This document shows positions 17,484 through 28,600 of a stretch of DNA of 64,000 nt, piece after piece; positions within the stretch are counted from its first letter, which is position 1, and the number at the start of each line of letters is the position of its first letter. The notes beneath the pieces were generated by a model, which saw only the letters and a program-made list of their open reading frames with translations, had not been told where the DNA came from and did no database searches. Origin of the DNA: Marinobacter sp. ANT_B65 (GTDB taxonomy: Bacteria; Pseudomonadota; Gammaproteobacteria; Pseudomonadales; Oleiphilaceae); the NCBI RefSeq assembly GCF_002407605.1, contig NZ_NXGV01000001.1:1774076-1838075 (forward strand), in the 5' to 3' direction. The translations under genes and the position numbers were made by a program.

Positions 17484-20400
17484 TTATTTAAACTTTCCAT
17501 TCTGGATATCATTGCCCTGAGCGCTAAATACTTCCCAAGCCACCCCATAATCCCCTTCCCTATCCGGCTTAAAGAACGGCGCTTTATACTCCACCGTTCG
17601 CTCGGTCGGCCCGCCGGGGAGGGTGTCGTCCATATAGGTTTTGTAAACGCTGCCTTCTTGCAGGTGCTGGATGTCTTCCCAGCCGAGGGCGGTGTTTTGT
17701 TGTTGGTTTTCGGGGGCGTTTACGCGGTAGTGGGTGCCTTCGCTGAGTTCTTTTTTGCTGGCTTTTCGGGGCAGGCCTACGCCTACCAGGCCTTTGCTGG
17801 GGGTGAAGACAATACGGCCGTTCTGGTCGTAGAAAGTTTCCGCTTCGTACTGGCGCATCACCGGGAACTGCACGCGATAAATGGTGAGCAGCTCTTCCAG
17901 CGTCAAGCCCAAGGCTTGGGCCACCAGCACGTCTATCTCCACCAATGCCTGACGGCGGGCGTAGTCATTGCGCAGGGAATTATGCCGCTGCCATGCTGGA
18001 GTCAGCTTAGTAAAAAAGTCCCGCGGCAGAGCGGTATCGGGCACGGACTCGGCGCAGGCCCACTGCTGCTGGCGGAAACTGTCCTCCCAGTTGGATTGCC
18101 AGAGGTCGGTGTAGTGGTTGGTGAGGCAATACAGCATTAATCCTCTAAATCTAATACGTCCATCACTAATGAGTGGCATCAGCCGTAATACTGATTCGTA
18201 GAGATCACCTTTTCCCGTTGTTTTCAACCAAAAATCAAAAATCAGTGACACACACGTGGTTCCGAAGTCCAACAATGCTTTTTGATCTTTAAAAGTCGTT
18301 GAGATAACTGGATGAATATGCGCTACACCTTTGGGAGCAACCATCCCCAGTAAGGTTCTCTCACCTGACTGGCTGAGCTGTCTTCTACAAAATAACCGAT
18401 AATACTCCGTCACCAACTTAGGTTCGGTTTCGCCCTCTTCCACCCAAGACACACGGGGGGTGCGATCGCGGTAGGTAGCGGAATCACAGGCGGGCATGTA
18501 GTTGCTGCGCGGCAGGTAGTCGTCCGGCAGGGTTTGCAGGTCGAGGTTGTCGTAGGCCCTGTGAGTTTCACAAACACGTTTGGGCGTCTGGAACATCGGA
18601 TTGCCAACAAAGAAGTGAGGACCGGAGAGGACCCACTGCTGCGGGCTATCCGGAAAACGGGTTTCCCGTTTGATGGTGCCATCCCGCTGGGCATAGGTCT
18701 CATCGAACATGACCGTGGAATAATATTGACCCTTCAGATCCCCCAATCGTCGGGGCTGGGCAGCAAATTTTTCCAGCACCGCGATCAACTGACGGGCGTG
18801 GAGCGCCGGTAAGCGGGCGGCCAAAGGGTCGGTACCGGCCTCGTCATAAAGCTGGGCAAACAACGCCAGTTCCTTTTCACCAACGTCAATAACTCGATCA
18901 GGATGGCCGACCACATTCCACTCATCCCGCTCATTTTTGATTCCGCCGACCAAACAACCACTAACAACCCCCTCGTAACAACCATCTACCGTTGAGGTTA
19001 CAAATAGATTAGCAATATTGTTGAAGCCCACTTTTTCTCCACGAGCACCATAAATATTGACACTGAATTTGTTCCTATTACCAATAGGGAAAAGGCCTTT
19101 TTCATTCTGAAACTGGAAATGGGCCCGCAACCTCGTATACACCTCCCGCCGGAATCCCCCGCCCTTAGGATCGTCATAGATACCTTCAGGATGAAGAAAG
19201 CCGCTGACCCCCTGAGTATTCATATGGGCCCAGGCCACCGGTAAAAAACATTTGTACAGATTGGTCTGCACCCCTTTCAGCTGCGGGTAGTTCTGGGTGG
19301 CGTTAAGGAAAGCCTGCGCCCCCTCCGCTTCGGCCAGTTCGGTAAACCAAGCCTGCTCCAGTTGCGGATTGCGAGTAAAGGCGGCCTCCCGCTCTTGGGT
19401 CAGCTTGGTGGCGCTGAGCTTGTGCAGTACAAAGCTGGGATTGTAATCGCCCAGCACCCCGCCCTCCTGCCATTCCACCTTACGCCACGGCGGGTTACCC
19501 AAGGTGATATCAAAGCCACCACGGCGGGCAAAGATGTCGGCAAAGGCCAGCTCCCAGTGAAAAAAACGGAACTGTTGCGCGAGCTGGTTCGCTAGGTTCA
19601 GGGTATTGAAAAACGGATTTTTAAACAGTTTTTCTAAGTTCAGCTCACCGCGCTGGTTGCTCACCTCGCGGGCGGCTTGGGTTTCGGCGCGCAGGGTTGG
19701 CTGGGGGGCCTCAGCGGCAAACAGATCGTCAATAGGCTTGGCAAACAAGTCGCTACCTGTCTCTGCTGTCTCTACTGTCTGTTCAGATGCAGGCTCTGAT
19801 ACCGGTGATGCCCCTAACAGGCTCTCCTGTTCTGGGGCAAAATCGAAGGTGCCGGCACTGTTAAGAATGGTATTCAGGTCAAACAGCCATTTCTGCCGAT
19901 CGGGTAATTGATCCACCTTGTCCAACGGCCAAAACCAGAGGGCGCACCAGTAATCCATGGCCAATTTCAGGCGTCGATAGGGCGAGGCGATACGGGCGTG
20001 GGTGTTAAAAATGCCGCCGGTGCGGATGTCGTCTTTTTCCCGCGTACTGGAGTAGTGTTCCTCCACCGCCGGCTGTCCCCACAGGCTGTGATCATCTTCG
20101 GTGCGGGCACGGTCATGGGCCAGCATCTGGGTATGTTCACGCCACAAACGATCGACGGCATCACTCAAGCCTTGCAGAATCTGGATTTCACTGTCATCCA
20201 GTGGCGCACAAAACTTATTTTTCCACGCTTTAATCGCGTTAAAAGCATCGGGGCGCAACTGTTTGGCGGTTTTGTCTTTGTAGCCCACCATGCCGGTGTC
20301 AGGCAGTAAGAAGTGGTAGATTTCGTCTGCCTTACGGCCGCCGTTAGCGGGATCAAGCAGCGTTTCCGGTGACAAACGCCGCGGGGCTTTGTTATACCAC

Positions 20401-22460
20401 AGTCCCTCTTTGGCTTGTTTTTTCAAGGCGCTGGCCGGATACACCTCACGGCGGGCACCGGTGAGGCTGTTACCACTGAAGAGTTGATAGCCAAACCAAG
20501 GGACGTTATGGCCACCACTCAGGGCGTTGAGCCAGAGGGAGACTTCAGCCAGCTCGACGGCGATGGGGTTAAGATCCACCCCATAGACATTGTGGTCGGC
20601 GATGTGCATCTTCACCCGCTGCAATTCGTGCTGGTAATCCTCATGGGGGATGCGCTGGCCTAACTCCTGCTGTTTACGGGTGAGGTAAGCTTCGGCCAGT
20701 TGGTTAACCGCTTCGTTCAAGAAGGCGGCGCTGCCCATGGCGGGTTCGCACACCGTTAAGCCAAGTATCTCATCGGCGCTGACGTTATCGGTTAAGCGCT
20801 CTTTTAAGGTGTATTTCACCAAGCTTTTAGTGAGCACCTCGGGGGTGTAATAACTGGCGGACTTTTCCCGATCTCGCCCCGCCATGCGGTAGATAAATTT
20901 ACCTTTGGGGTGCAAACGCAAACTCAGCTTGCCGTCGACGTTGTCATACACCCGCTCTTTATCGTCGAACTGATCCAGCTGGCTCTGGCTGACAAAGTAA
21001 CCGGTATCGAGTTCATCCGGAGTGATATTTTTCCCTTTGGGGGCGACTTCGTAGAGATCGTCGGTGGCGAAAAATCCACGGTAACTCAGCAGAGCTTCAT
21101 ACACTGCGCCTAATTGGTTGATACCCAATTGGGTGTAACTTACCCGCCCGCGCCGTTTTTTACCTGTCGCTGGCCGCGTGAGCGACATGCTTTGAATCAC
21201 CTGTTGCAGGGTCTCGTTACTGAACACGACCCGGTTGAGCAACGGCGTCTGAGCTGGGTCGAACAGATGGCTATCGAGCCCTTTCATGGTGAAGGTGCTG
21301 GCGGCCCCTGCCCGGGTATGATCCGCCTGATGGCTGCCTTCGCGGCCGCTATAGATCAAACCGAACATGCGTTGCAGACTATCGTGGAAATATCGGCCAC
21401 GACGGCTCTCATCGGTGGTCAGACGCACACTTTCGAGATCACGCAGGCTATCGAGGCTATAACCCTGACGCCAGGTTTCATCGTTGGGTAAGTAACCGAG
21501 TTCTGGCCGTGCCTCAATGTAAAACAGAAACAGCGTGCGATACATATAACGCAGGCACTCTTTAGAGAGCTGATCGGGGTCGAGGGCGTTGCTGCCACTG
21601 AAGATCCCCTCTTTACGTTCGCGGGCCTGAGCGATCAACTGTTCGGCCGCTTCATTACCGAGTAACTCAATCGCTTGCCGCAGGGCGTATTTCAGGTCAT
21701 CCGACACGGCAAAGGCGTGTTTGTGGCTGTTTTCATCCAAACTATCGAGACGACACTGGCCCTGCTTACCCGCTTCATCTTGGGGCGCGAGGCTTTCCCG
21801 ATGCAGTAGCACCGCGGTGGCTTTGAGGGTTTTATCATCACGACGACCCAGAATCTCTTCCCAATCAAACCGTAGCATACGGTTTTGCGACCATTTGTAA
21901 CGGTCGATCAGAATGCCCTGACGGTCGGATAACAACAGCACCCAACGGGGTGGATTATCCTGCTGAAAAACCGCGTCATTGAGAATGCTATACCAAGCGG
22001 TGTTTTTGAGTTTGTCGTGGTGCGGGCCTGGGCCAACAAATTGATGGCTATGTAGCGGGAGCGACAGTGGATCTTCACCATCATTGTGTTTATCCAGTGC
22101 CCCCAGTACCCAGAGTTGATCGCCCAAGGCCGACAGCACTGGCAGTTCGACATTGGGTGCGATTTCACGATTCTCTGGCTGATAGGGGATGCCTAATACG
22201 GCGGTCAGCTCTTTAAAAAACTCCCGCTGCAAACGAATACGTTCGTCGGCATGGCGCTCGGTCTTAAGCTTATGACGCAGACCGAAGTAGCTCTGATTGA
22301 GATTGCGCAAGGCGCGATGGGGTTGCTGCGGCTGGGCTTCCCACGCTTTGATGGTCTCGGCAAAATCCCCCTGAAACACTTCCGACAGATAGTGGGCGCT
22401 AAAAAATTCGTTCTCATTGGTTAAACCAATAAAGGTGGCGACAGTATCCTGAACGGCCAT
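17484..22460 (-). CDS. Large N6-adenine DNA methyltransferase of the DISARM/Eco57I type (1658 aa)
   Basis: Motif I (EPAMGSAAFLNEAV) lies near residue 573, VYGVDLNPIAVELAEVSLW near 625, and catalytic motif IV NPPW near 989, in the amino-methyltransferase order. The long N-terminal region and a C-terminal target-recognition region are as in Eco57I/PglX/DrmMI-like enzymes, which methylate host DNA so that the linked effector attacks only unmodified DNA. It follows the DrmD-like helicase by 32 nt with an AAAGGAG ribosome binding site. A DrmMI-like role is inferred from the neighbour; at 1658 aa it seems longer than typical DrmMI. No PD-(D/E)XK nuclease motif was identified, so it is likely methylase only. 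Confidence 0.82.
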   Translation of the reverse strand: MAVQDTVATFIGLTNENEFFSAHYLSEVFQGDFAETIKAWEAQPQQPHRALRNLNQSYFGLRHKLKTERHADERIRLQREFFKELTAVLGIPYQPENREIAPNVELPVLSALGDQLWVLGALDKHNDGEDPLSLPLHSHQFVGPGPHHDKLKNTAWYSILNDAVFQQDNPPRWVLLLSDRQGILIDRYKWSQNRMLRFDWEEILGRRDDKTLKATAVLLHRESLAPQDEAGKQGQCRLDSLDENSHKHAFAVSDDLKYALRQAIELLGNEAAEQLIAQARERKEGIFSGSNALDPDQLSKECLRYMYRTLFLFYIEARPELGYLPNDETWRQGYSLDSLRDLESVRLTTDESRRGRYFHDSLQRMFGLIYSGREGSHQADHTRAGAASTFTMKGLDSHLFDPAQTPLLNRVVFSNETLQQVIQSMSLTRPATGKKRRGRVSYTQLGINQLGAVYEALLSYRGFFATDDLYEVAPKGKNITPDELDTGYFVSQSQLDQFDDKERVYDNVDGKLSLRLHPKGKFIYRMAGRDREKSASYYTPEVLTKSLVKYTLKERLTDNVSADEILGLTVCEPAMGSAAFLNEAVNQLAEAYLTRKQQELGQRIPHEDYQHELQRVKMHIADHNVYGVDLNPIAVELAEVSLWLNALSGGHNVPWFGYQLFSGNSLTGARREVYPASALKKQAKEGLWYNKAPRRLSPETLLDPANGGRKADEIYHFLLPDTGMVGYKDKTAKQLRPDAFNAIKAWKNKFCAPLDDSEIQILQGLSDAVDRLWREHTQMLAHDRARTEDDHSLWGQPAVEEHYSSTREKDDIRTGGIFNTHARIASPYRRLKLAMDYWCALWFWPLDKVDQLPDRQKWLFDLNTILNSAGTFDFAPEQESLLGASPVSEPASEQTVETAETGSDLFAKPIDDLFAAEAPQPTLRAETQAAREVSNQRGELNLEKLFKNPFFNTLNLANQLAQQFRFFHWELAFADIFARRGGFDITLGNPPWRKVEWQEGGVLGDYNPSFVLHKLSATKLTQEREAAFTRNPQLEQAWFTELAEAEGAQAFLNATQNYPQLKGVQTNLYKCFLPVAWAHMNTQGVSGFLHPEGIYDDPKGGGFRREVYTRLRAHFQFQNEKGLFPIGNRNKFSVNIYGARGEKVGFNNIANLFVTSTVDGCYEGVVSGCLVGGIKNERDEWNVVGHPDRVIDVGEKELALFAQLYDEAGTDPLAARLPALHARQLIAVLEKFAAQPRRLGDLKGQYYSTVMFDETYAQRDGTIKRETRFPDSPQQWVLSGPHFFVGNPMFQTPKRVCETHRAYDNLDLQTLPDDYLPRSNYMPACDSATYRDRTPRVSWVEEGETEPKLVTEYYRLFCRRQLSQSGERTLLGMVAPKGVAHIHPVISTTFKDQKALLDFGTTCVSLIFDFWLKTTGKGDLYESVLRLMPLISDGRIRFRGLMLYCLTNHYTDLWQSNWEDSFRQQQWACAESVPDTALPRDFFTKLTPAWQRHNSLRNDYARRQALVEIDVLVAQALGLTLEELLTIYRVQFPVMRQYEAETFYDQNGRIVFTPSKGLVGVGLPRKASKKELSEGTHYRVNAPENQQQNTALGWEDIQHLQEGSVYKTYMDDTLPGGPTERTVEYKAPFFKPDREGDYGVAWEVFSAQGNDIQNGKFK

Positions 22461-22492
22461 CTGGTGCTACTCCTTTGCCCTACCCGGGCTGC

Positions 22493-25393
22493 TTAGTCGT
22501 TTTCCCGGGTAAACACGGCGATGATCTGGATGAAGGGGACCGGCTCAATCGTGAGGGTGTCCCGCACCCAGTTTTCGTAGTCGTTAAAGACCCGTTCGAT
22601 ACGGCTCAGGCGCTCTTCTTTCTTGGCGGCCTTGAAATGCTCGGCCTGGGCTGAGCCTTCCAGCTGAAGATTTAACTGCTGGACCTGCCGGCCTTTCAGG
22701 GCTTCTAGTTCCTGGAGCTGCTGCGCCAATTCAGTTTGTTTTGCGGAAGTGTATGCCTGCTGGTGTTGCTGCATTTCGGCCTTCGCAGCCTCAATCACCG
22801 GACTCCGCGAAGCCTCCAGCTCTGATAGATTAATGGGCTGAGCACGGTTCGGCAGCTTGGTGTTCAACTGCAGCCGCTGAAGCCATTCTTCGCCCTTCTG
22901 GAACTCAACCACCGAACCGCTCTTGCAACGGATGGCGAACCATTGCCAAATGACTGGGTGAGCCTTTCGGTTAGGAATAAGCCCGCTAACAAGAAAAACA
23001 GCCTCACCCGGTTGAAGGGTGCCACTCACCTGCGGTGAATCCGGTAATGCCAGTACCGGCGCGCTGTGGCGAGCCACCTGGGCCAGCAGTTTGTCCTCCA
23101 GCCATTGAATGGTTGGGTGTTGGGGCCACAGATAATGAAGCTTGGGCCAGGCGTTTTCATCCTGGCGGCTACGGCGGATTTCATCTTCAAAACGCTGTTT
23201 GTCGGCGGTGAGCACCATGCTGCCGCTATCTGAGTTGATTTCTGGCGGTAAAAAGCGAAAACGGTATTCCAGATCGTCCGGCGGCGTAAGGGTGATGGTT
23301 TGATGTTCCTGGTTAACGGTAAAGCTCACCTGCCTGCGCTCGCGGTTAATCGCTTCCAGTGCTTGGCGGGCAAACTCAAAATCACTGGGGAACAGGCTGT
23401 AGCGCTCTACGGTTTGCGCCTCCACTTCTTGTTCAGGTTTAGGTTGTGATGCCTCGGGGTTGAGGAACATGGCCAGTAAGTCATCGCCTTCGTTGCTGTC
23501 GTCTGGCTGGTACTGCTCATCAAACGCTTTTGCATCGGTGCCGCTGGCCATGGCATCTGCCGTGAGACTTTCTTCGGCTTCCGGATCATGGACTTTCATG
23601 AATGTAGCGGGATCGCCAATGTTCTTGTATGCCTGCTCGTCCTTCTCTTTCAGAATTTCGAGAATCCGCTGATCACCCTTCACCGTGGGATTGTCGCTGC
23701 GGTTAATCAGATAGGTGATGATTGGCGTTTCTGTCTGGCCATAACGATCCACCCGGCCGTTGCGTTGCTGGAACACCATGAGCGACCAGGGCAAATCAAA
23801 ATGCACCAATCGGTGCGACAGGTAATGCAGGTTGATACCTTCGCTGGCGACATCAGAGCAAAGCAGCACCCGCAGTTTGCTTTCCTGTTTACCGAAGGCT
23901 TCGACGATTTCCTGCTGCTCGATATCGCTCATGCCACCGTGCAGAATTTGTACAGTTTGGTCTTTCAGCTTGAGGTCGCCCATCATCTGGCTCTGCAGCC
24001 AGTTCAGGGTTTCAATGCGCTCGCTGAAGATGACCAGGCGGTCTTCGGTATCGGTTTTTTTCCAGCCAAAATCTTTGCTGTTCAGCAGCTTCAACAGTTC
24101 CTGATATTTATTGAAGTGAGCCGCACCCACATTGCGGAGGGACAGCAACAGACTGTTTAGGGCTTCAATCTCCTGATGCTCGTCTTCGCTGGTTTCCTCT
24201 TTGTTTTCCAGCTTTTTAATGCGTTGCTCGACAGACACCTGGGCAGCTGCCGGGGAGCTGAAGATGGACTTCTGGAGGCCGATCCGCACCAGCTGGCCAT
24301 TGCGCTCGGCATTATGTTCACCACGGTAAGTGAACGGCACATCCAGCAAGGCCTGGTAAGCCGCCTCTTCTTCCGGAGAGGCATCCAGGTAGATGTCGTT
24401 CACGACCCGCTCTTTGAATTCCTGTTGCACCTGATCACGGATATCCTTCTTGAACCGGCGGATGACCAGGCCTTTGTCACGGAAGTCTTCTTTCGCGTAG
24501 TCGTCCGGATCGGAAATGGCCGTGGGGTCCAGCATGTTCATCAGGCTGGCAAAGCTGCGCGCCTTGCCGTCGTGGGGCGTTGCGGAGAGCATGATTAACG
24601 TATCTGAACGGCCGGCCAGCAGTTGTGCCAGTTTCGCTCGCTGGGAGCTGCTACCGCGTTCAGCCACGTTGTGGGCTTCATCGATAACGATGATGTCCCA
24701 GTAGGCCTGCTCCAGATGGCGACGGTATTCGTTGTCTTGCTTTAGGGTGTCGATGGAGATGATCGACTTATCAAAGTAGTAAAACGGATTGTGGTTGCCG
24801 GGGATGTTGTTACGCACCCGCTGCAGGCCTTGGGAATCTAACCGGGTAAGCGGAATGGTAAAGCGGTTCCACATTTCCTTCTGGAACTGGGTCATCATGC
24901 TTTTGAGGGTAAGCACGAGAATGCGCTTGCCCTTGCCACGGCGCATTAGCTCCGTCATCAAAATACCGGCTTCCAGCGTTTTACCCAGGCCCACAGCATC
25001 GGCAATCAAAATACGCTGACGATTTTGTTTAAGCGCTTGCAAGGCAGGATCCAACTGGTAAGGAACCGGATCCATAGCAGCCTTGTGGCCCAGGTGAATG
25101 CTCTGGTCTGCAGGGGTGATCTGGCGTAACTGGGTTTCGATGAACAGACGGCTTTTTTCAAAGCCGGGGCTCATGTCTTGTTCGAAGCGGGTTTCGGCTG
25201 GGTCTAATACGCGAATGGCACCCGCGGCTTCTTCCAACTGGGTCAGAAACTGGGCGCTTTTGCCGCTCACCAGTTCAGACAGACCATCTACGGTGAGGAT
25301 ATAACCGCCATCGTCACAGGGGTCTGCACGGCGAACGATCCATTCACAATCCCGTACTACAACGCGCGCACCTGGTGCGTAGAGTGCTTCCAT
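22493..25393 (-). CDS. drmD: DrmD-like SNF2/HepA-type helicase (966 aa)
   Basis: A SNF2-family (HepA/RapA-like) translocase: Walker A AVGLGKT (residues 133-139), Walker B DEAH (238-241), SATPHDGKA near 272, and a helicase C domain with HRLVHFDLPWSLMVFQQRNGRVDR near 535-560. The C-terminal part contains a Gln/Glu-rich helical stretch (about 870-930). Its partner is the adenine methyltransferase just downstream, the combination seen in class 1 DISARM (DrmD plus DrmMI) and in related ARMADA systems. The ribosome binding site AGGGGCCA and the upstream region are duplicated at 36 kb. Confidence 0.82.
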   Translation of the reverse strand: MEALYAPGARVVVRDCEWIVRRADPCDDGGYILTVDGLSELVSGKSAQFLTQLEEAAGAIRVLDPAETRFEQDMSPGFEKSRLFIETQLRQITPADQSIHLGHKAAMDPVPYQLDPALQALKQNRQRILIADAVGLGKTLEAGILMTELMRRGKGKRILVLTLKSMMTQFQKEMWNRFTIPLTRLDSQGLQRVRNNIPGNHNPFYYFDKSIISIDTLKQDNEYRRHLEQAYWDIIVIDEAHNVAERGSSSQRAKLAQLLAGRSDTLIMLSATPHDGKARSFASLMNMLDPTAISDPDDYAKEDFRDKGLVIRRFKKDIRDQVQQEFKERVVNDIYLDASPEEEAAYQALLDVPFTYRGEHNAERNGQLVRIGLQKSIFSSPAAAQVSVEQRIKKLENKEETSEDEHQEIEALNSLLLSLRNVGAAHFNKYQELLKLLNSKDFGWKKTDTEDRLVIFSERIETLNWLQSQMMGDLKLKDQTVQILHGGMSDIEQQEIVEAFGKQESKLRVLLCSDVASEGINLHYLSHRLVHFDLPWSLMVFQQRNGRVDRYGQTETPIITYLINRSDNPTVKGDQRILEILKEKDEQAYKNIGDPATFMKVHDPEAEESLTADAMASGTDAKAFDEQYQPDDSNEGDDLLAMFLNPEASQPKPEQEVEAQTVERYSLFPSDFEFARQALEAINRERRQVSFTVNQEHQTITLTPPDDLEYRFRFLPPEINSDSGSMVLTADKQRFEDEIRRSRQDENAWPKLHYLWPQHPTIQWLEDKLLAQVARHSAPVLALPDSPQVSGTLQPGEAVFLVSGLIPNRKAHPVIWQWFAIRCKSGSVVEFQKGEEWLQRLQLNTKLPNRAQPINLSELEASRSPVIEAAKAEMQQHQQAYTSAKQTELAQQLQELEALKGRQVQQLNLQLEGSAQAEHFKAAKKEERLSRIERVFNDYENWVRDTLTIEPVPFIQIIAVFTREND

Positions 25394-25578
25394 TCCTGGC
25401 CCCTGAGAGATTCCGCGGCGACTGTTTTTCGTTCTGACGGGATACTAACTAGAGGCCCCGACATCCTGTGTCGCTTTATATGGAATTACATTTTGTTTAT
25501 GAATAGGATGATGCGGCAGATTGATGTAAAGGGAAAGGGAGGGGCTGTAAAATCTTGTTATTTAACTGTTTGATTTTT
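25361..25578. repeat. Direct repeat R1 (drmD promoter and first codons)
   Basis: This copy spans the first codons of drmD, its AGGGGCCA ribosome binding site and the region upstream. It matches 36131-36346 over about 217 bp with many substitutions; the last 28 nt (25544-25571 against 36313-36340) are identical. Weaker similarity continues into drmD codons to about 25301. Together the repeats flank the block holding the YprA helicase and two partner genes. Confidence 0.9.
25459..25473. promoter_or_regulatory. Palindromic operator candidate, copy 1 (drmD)
   Basis: CGACATCCTGTGTCG: inverted repeat CGACA-N5-TGTCG, 66 bp upstream of the drmD start. On the transcribed strand it lies immediately after a TATAAA sequence that could be the -10 element, a position suited to a repressor. 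Confidence 0.6.
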
Positions 25579-25632
25579 TTGGTTGTTTGCATAAGTGAAC
25601 TAATTGCGTGCTTGGTGGTCGTTGTTGGTTTT

Positions 25633-25658
25633 AGAGAGGCCCTTCTCAGGGCCTCTCT
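25633..25658. terminator. Strong stem-loop after the YprA helicase gene
   Basis: A perfect 10-bp stem (AGAGAGGCCC / GGGCCTCTCT) with a 6-nt loop lies about 34 nt beyond the stop of the YprA helicase gene. No T run follows on either strand, so it may terminate weakly, stabilise mRNA ends, or separate this unit from the drmD promoter. Confidence 0.5.
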
Positions 25659-25691
25659 ACTTACCTTAGATATGACCTGCTGTAACTCTAA

Positions 25692-28600
25692 TCATATTCG
25701 TGTTCTCGCAAACTGCATTGCACTCATTAACCGACGACTAGCTTCAAACGTGTCTACAAAACGTACCGCCAGAGAGTGGTCCAGTTCATCCACAGCCTCT
25801 TTGAGTGCTAGGGCCGGGGTATGGAGGTCCCAAAAAGGATGTACGATCACAAACGCCTCGTGTGATTCCGGGTTGCTCTTATCGATTACCGCAGGCAGGT
25901 TGATGCGCCCAATGGATATCAAACTGCAATGATCTGGATTCAGGCGGCGGATGTTCTCAGCCGCCATTTCTGCTTGGCTGCGCCAATCCTCTAGTTCTGG
26001 ATAGCGATGGAATTCCCCATCGAGTCCCGCTTTGTATGCCGGGTCAAGCATAGCCCGAAGAAAGCCAATGCCAAGTCGCCAGTCGAGTAAGCCGTGATAG
26101 CCCCGGTTACCGTACCGTTGGATACAACGATAACAGGACCGGATACATTCCTCTTTGTGAGTGAGCTCGAAGAAAGCCCCAGTCATCGCATCGTTGGAAT
26201 TGTCGATCATAGAACGGATTAACTCGACAACGAGCGGTTCAGGCCCTTTACCTGCTTTAGCCAATCGACGGCAAAACCCTGCTCCGTTTACCAAGGTATC
26301 CGCAATTTGTAGGTATGGCTTCCCATCGCGTAATCTTGGTTCAAGCGGCTCAAACTCTTCAGGTGCAATATCCATCGCCAAAGACGCTCTTTGCACGAGC
26401 ATATGGGTTGCACTTAATGCAGCGGCTCTCAGGCTAGTCCCTGACTGCTTTCTTGGCCCAATACGACCCATTGAAAGCCCACTGCCAATACTAAGCATAC
26501 CTACACTGATCGCATCGGTTCGCTTACTGGAGAAAAGTCTGACTTGCGCCGGGGCCGGTCCTTCTGGCTGCTCAATCCAGTGTTCGCGGCTTTTCGCTTT
26601 CTCCGCGAGAATGGCTTGATTGGGCAGCTCGGCGATAGATCTGAACCCCTTCACTGGTACGTACACTCGGCTCTGTGCCCGGGTAACGATTTCATAGCTT
26701 TCAGGCTCTCCCCCTACTGCAATCGGGCCGCGATTACGCCTTATCACATAGGCCTCCGTTCCGCTTGCAACGGAGAGGTTGGTATCCCTGACAACAGTCG
26801 TTTCCATAGGCTTTATGATTGCGCCAGTCTCACGCCTTACCATGCTTCTAGGTGGCTCTGTGCCATCAGAAGTTCTCGGTATGAAGTCTGTACGAAATGC
26901 GGCTGGTGAGAAATAAAGTTCAACATTTTCAGCGGGAATGTTTTCACCGCAATCATTGCAACTCAGGTTTTTTGGCTCGCTGTCACCGGCCGTTCGATTC
27001 AATGCGCCACAGTTTGGGCAATCGGCAATGCCTGCTTTATCTGACCACCAGCTTTCATTGGGCGAAGGCACAACCTTGGGGCCGCCCTTTGACCGTTGCA
27101 CATAACCTAACTGATCTGTAAACCCGATGCTTTCATGGAGTCTTTTGTCACGAACGACTACTTGGCCGGGTGCAAACTCATAGATCGCAACGTCGATTTC
27201 TCTGTCGACCAAATCCCACTCAACGCGTTCCTGCCCAGCGGATTTAAGCCCGAGGTACATAGGGCGAACCCTTGTTGGCATACCGAACATAGGCAACAAA
27301 CCGCTTTCCGCAAGGAACTGAGCCAACCCGATATCTCTTCGCGCACCTTCAGCCTTCAAGTCCATTATTTCTTTTATAATGAGTTTGGGTTGCATGTACT
27401 CACTCAAAGCTTCGCTTCTTCCCGGTATACCAGCCCCCAGTACACTACATATCTCGTCAGATACATGGATCGTTTGTATTAGCGCTGCCTCCAAACGCAC
27501 TGGCCAGCCACTGTTCTGCTCATAAAAATTTCTTGCCGGAAGATACTCACCATGGATATCTGGGGGCGCCTGATCTCCAGGAAACTCTGCCCCATCCTCC
27601 TGGCGCAGGAGCTCAAAGGCTTTAGTCAGCCACGCCTTACGTACCAGCCGTAGAGCTATGTCTATATGATCCTGAGTGAGGAAAGGTGGCGGTGGTGCAT
27701 CGCCGGTAATTGCCTCTGGGTGGCGAAAGTAGTGCATGTCGTGACTTCGTCCACGGCACAGTGTCATGGCCAAGGAAAAGGCTTGCTTACGACGCCCGGC
27801 CCGGCCAACGCGCTGCTGATAATTGAATCTCTGGGGGGGCATATTCGCCTGGTAGACCGCTTGGAGCGAACCAATATCGATACCCACTTCCATTGTTGTG
27901 GTAACCGAGAGCAGGTCTATTTCCTCAGCAAGCCGCTTAAGGCTGCCCACCTCTTCATCCAGGAATATCCCCTGAAAGCGACGCAGTCGATCCGCGGGCG
28001 AACTGGTCTGACCTGTCAGCTCTTCGCACCGAAGCCTGAATGAAGACTGCTCATCTGCAAGCGCTTTTTCCAATCGCAAAGAAATGTAATTCCGGCGGCG
28101 TAAATCATCTGCAGTAAGATTAGGGTTTTTAGACAGGCCATCATGGCAGCGCGTACAAACACCCGTCCCACGATGCAGGTGCGCCCTGCCACAGGTTTGG
28201 CATTCAAACACCGGCGCATCCGGTTTAACTAGGCGAACTCGCAGTTTTTCAAGTCTAATAATTCCACCTTTATGGCCAAGATTTTCGAGTTTTCCTAAAA
28301 TCCCGGTCATACGTGGGCCATCCACTGCGGACGCTTTCATGAATTCCTTCACGCGACGACTACTAACAGAGTGTCCATCAACCCATTCTTTGATGTCATC
28401 TTCACGAACCCACTTATTCGCCATTACGCGGTAGCTATCGGCTAAAACGCGGAGGAATGCATCAAGCTCGTCTGCTTCAGCCTCAGCTCCTGCGCCTTCA
28501 CCAACCTCGACGCAGGGATAGCCAAGCCCGGTTTCCTCCAGCGCGAAGTAGTTCCGTGAAAACAGCACATCTTCGATTAGCGTTCTTTGGGCCTTACCGA

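Noticed and set aside
17658..18140. 160-aa plus-strand frame
   Set aside because: Lies wholly opposite the methyltransferase gene, whose family motifs and length are unambiguous.
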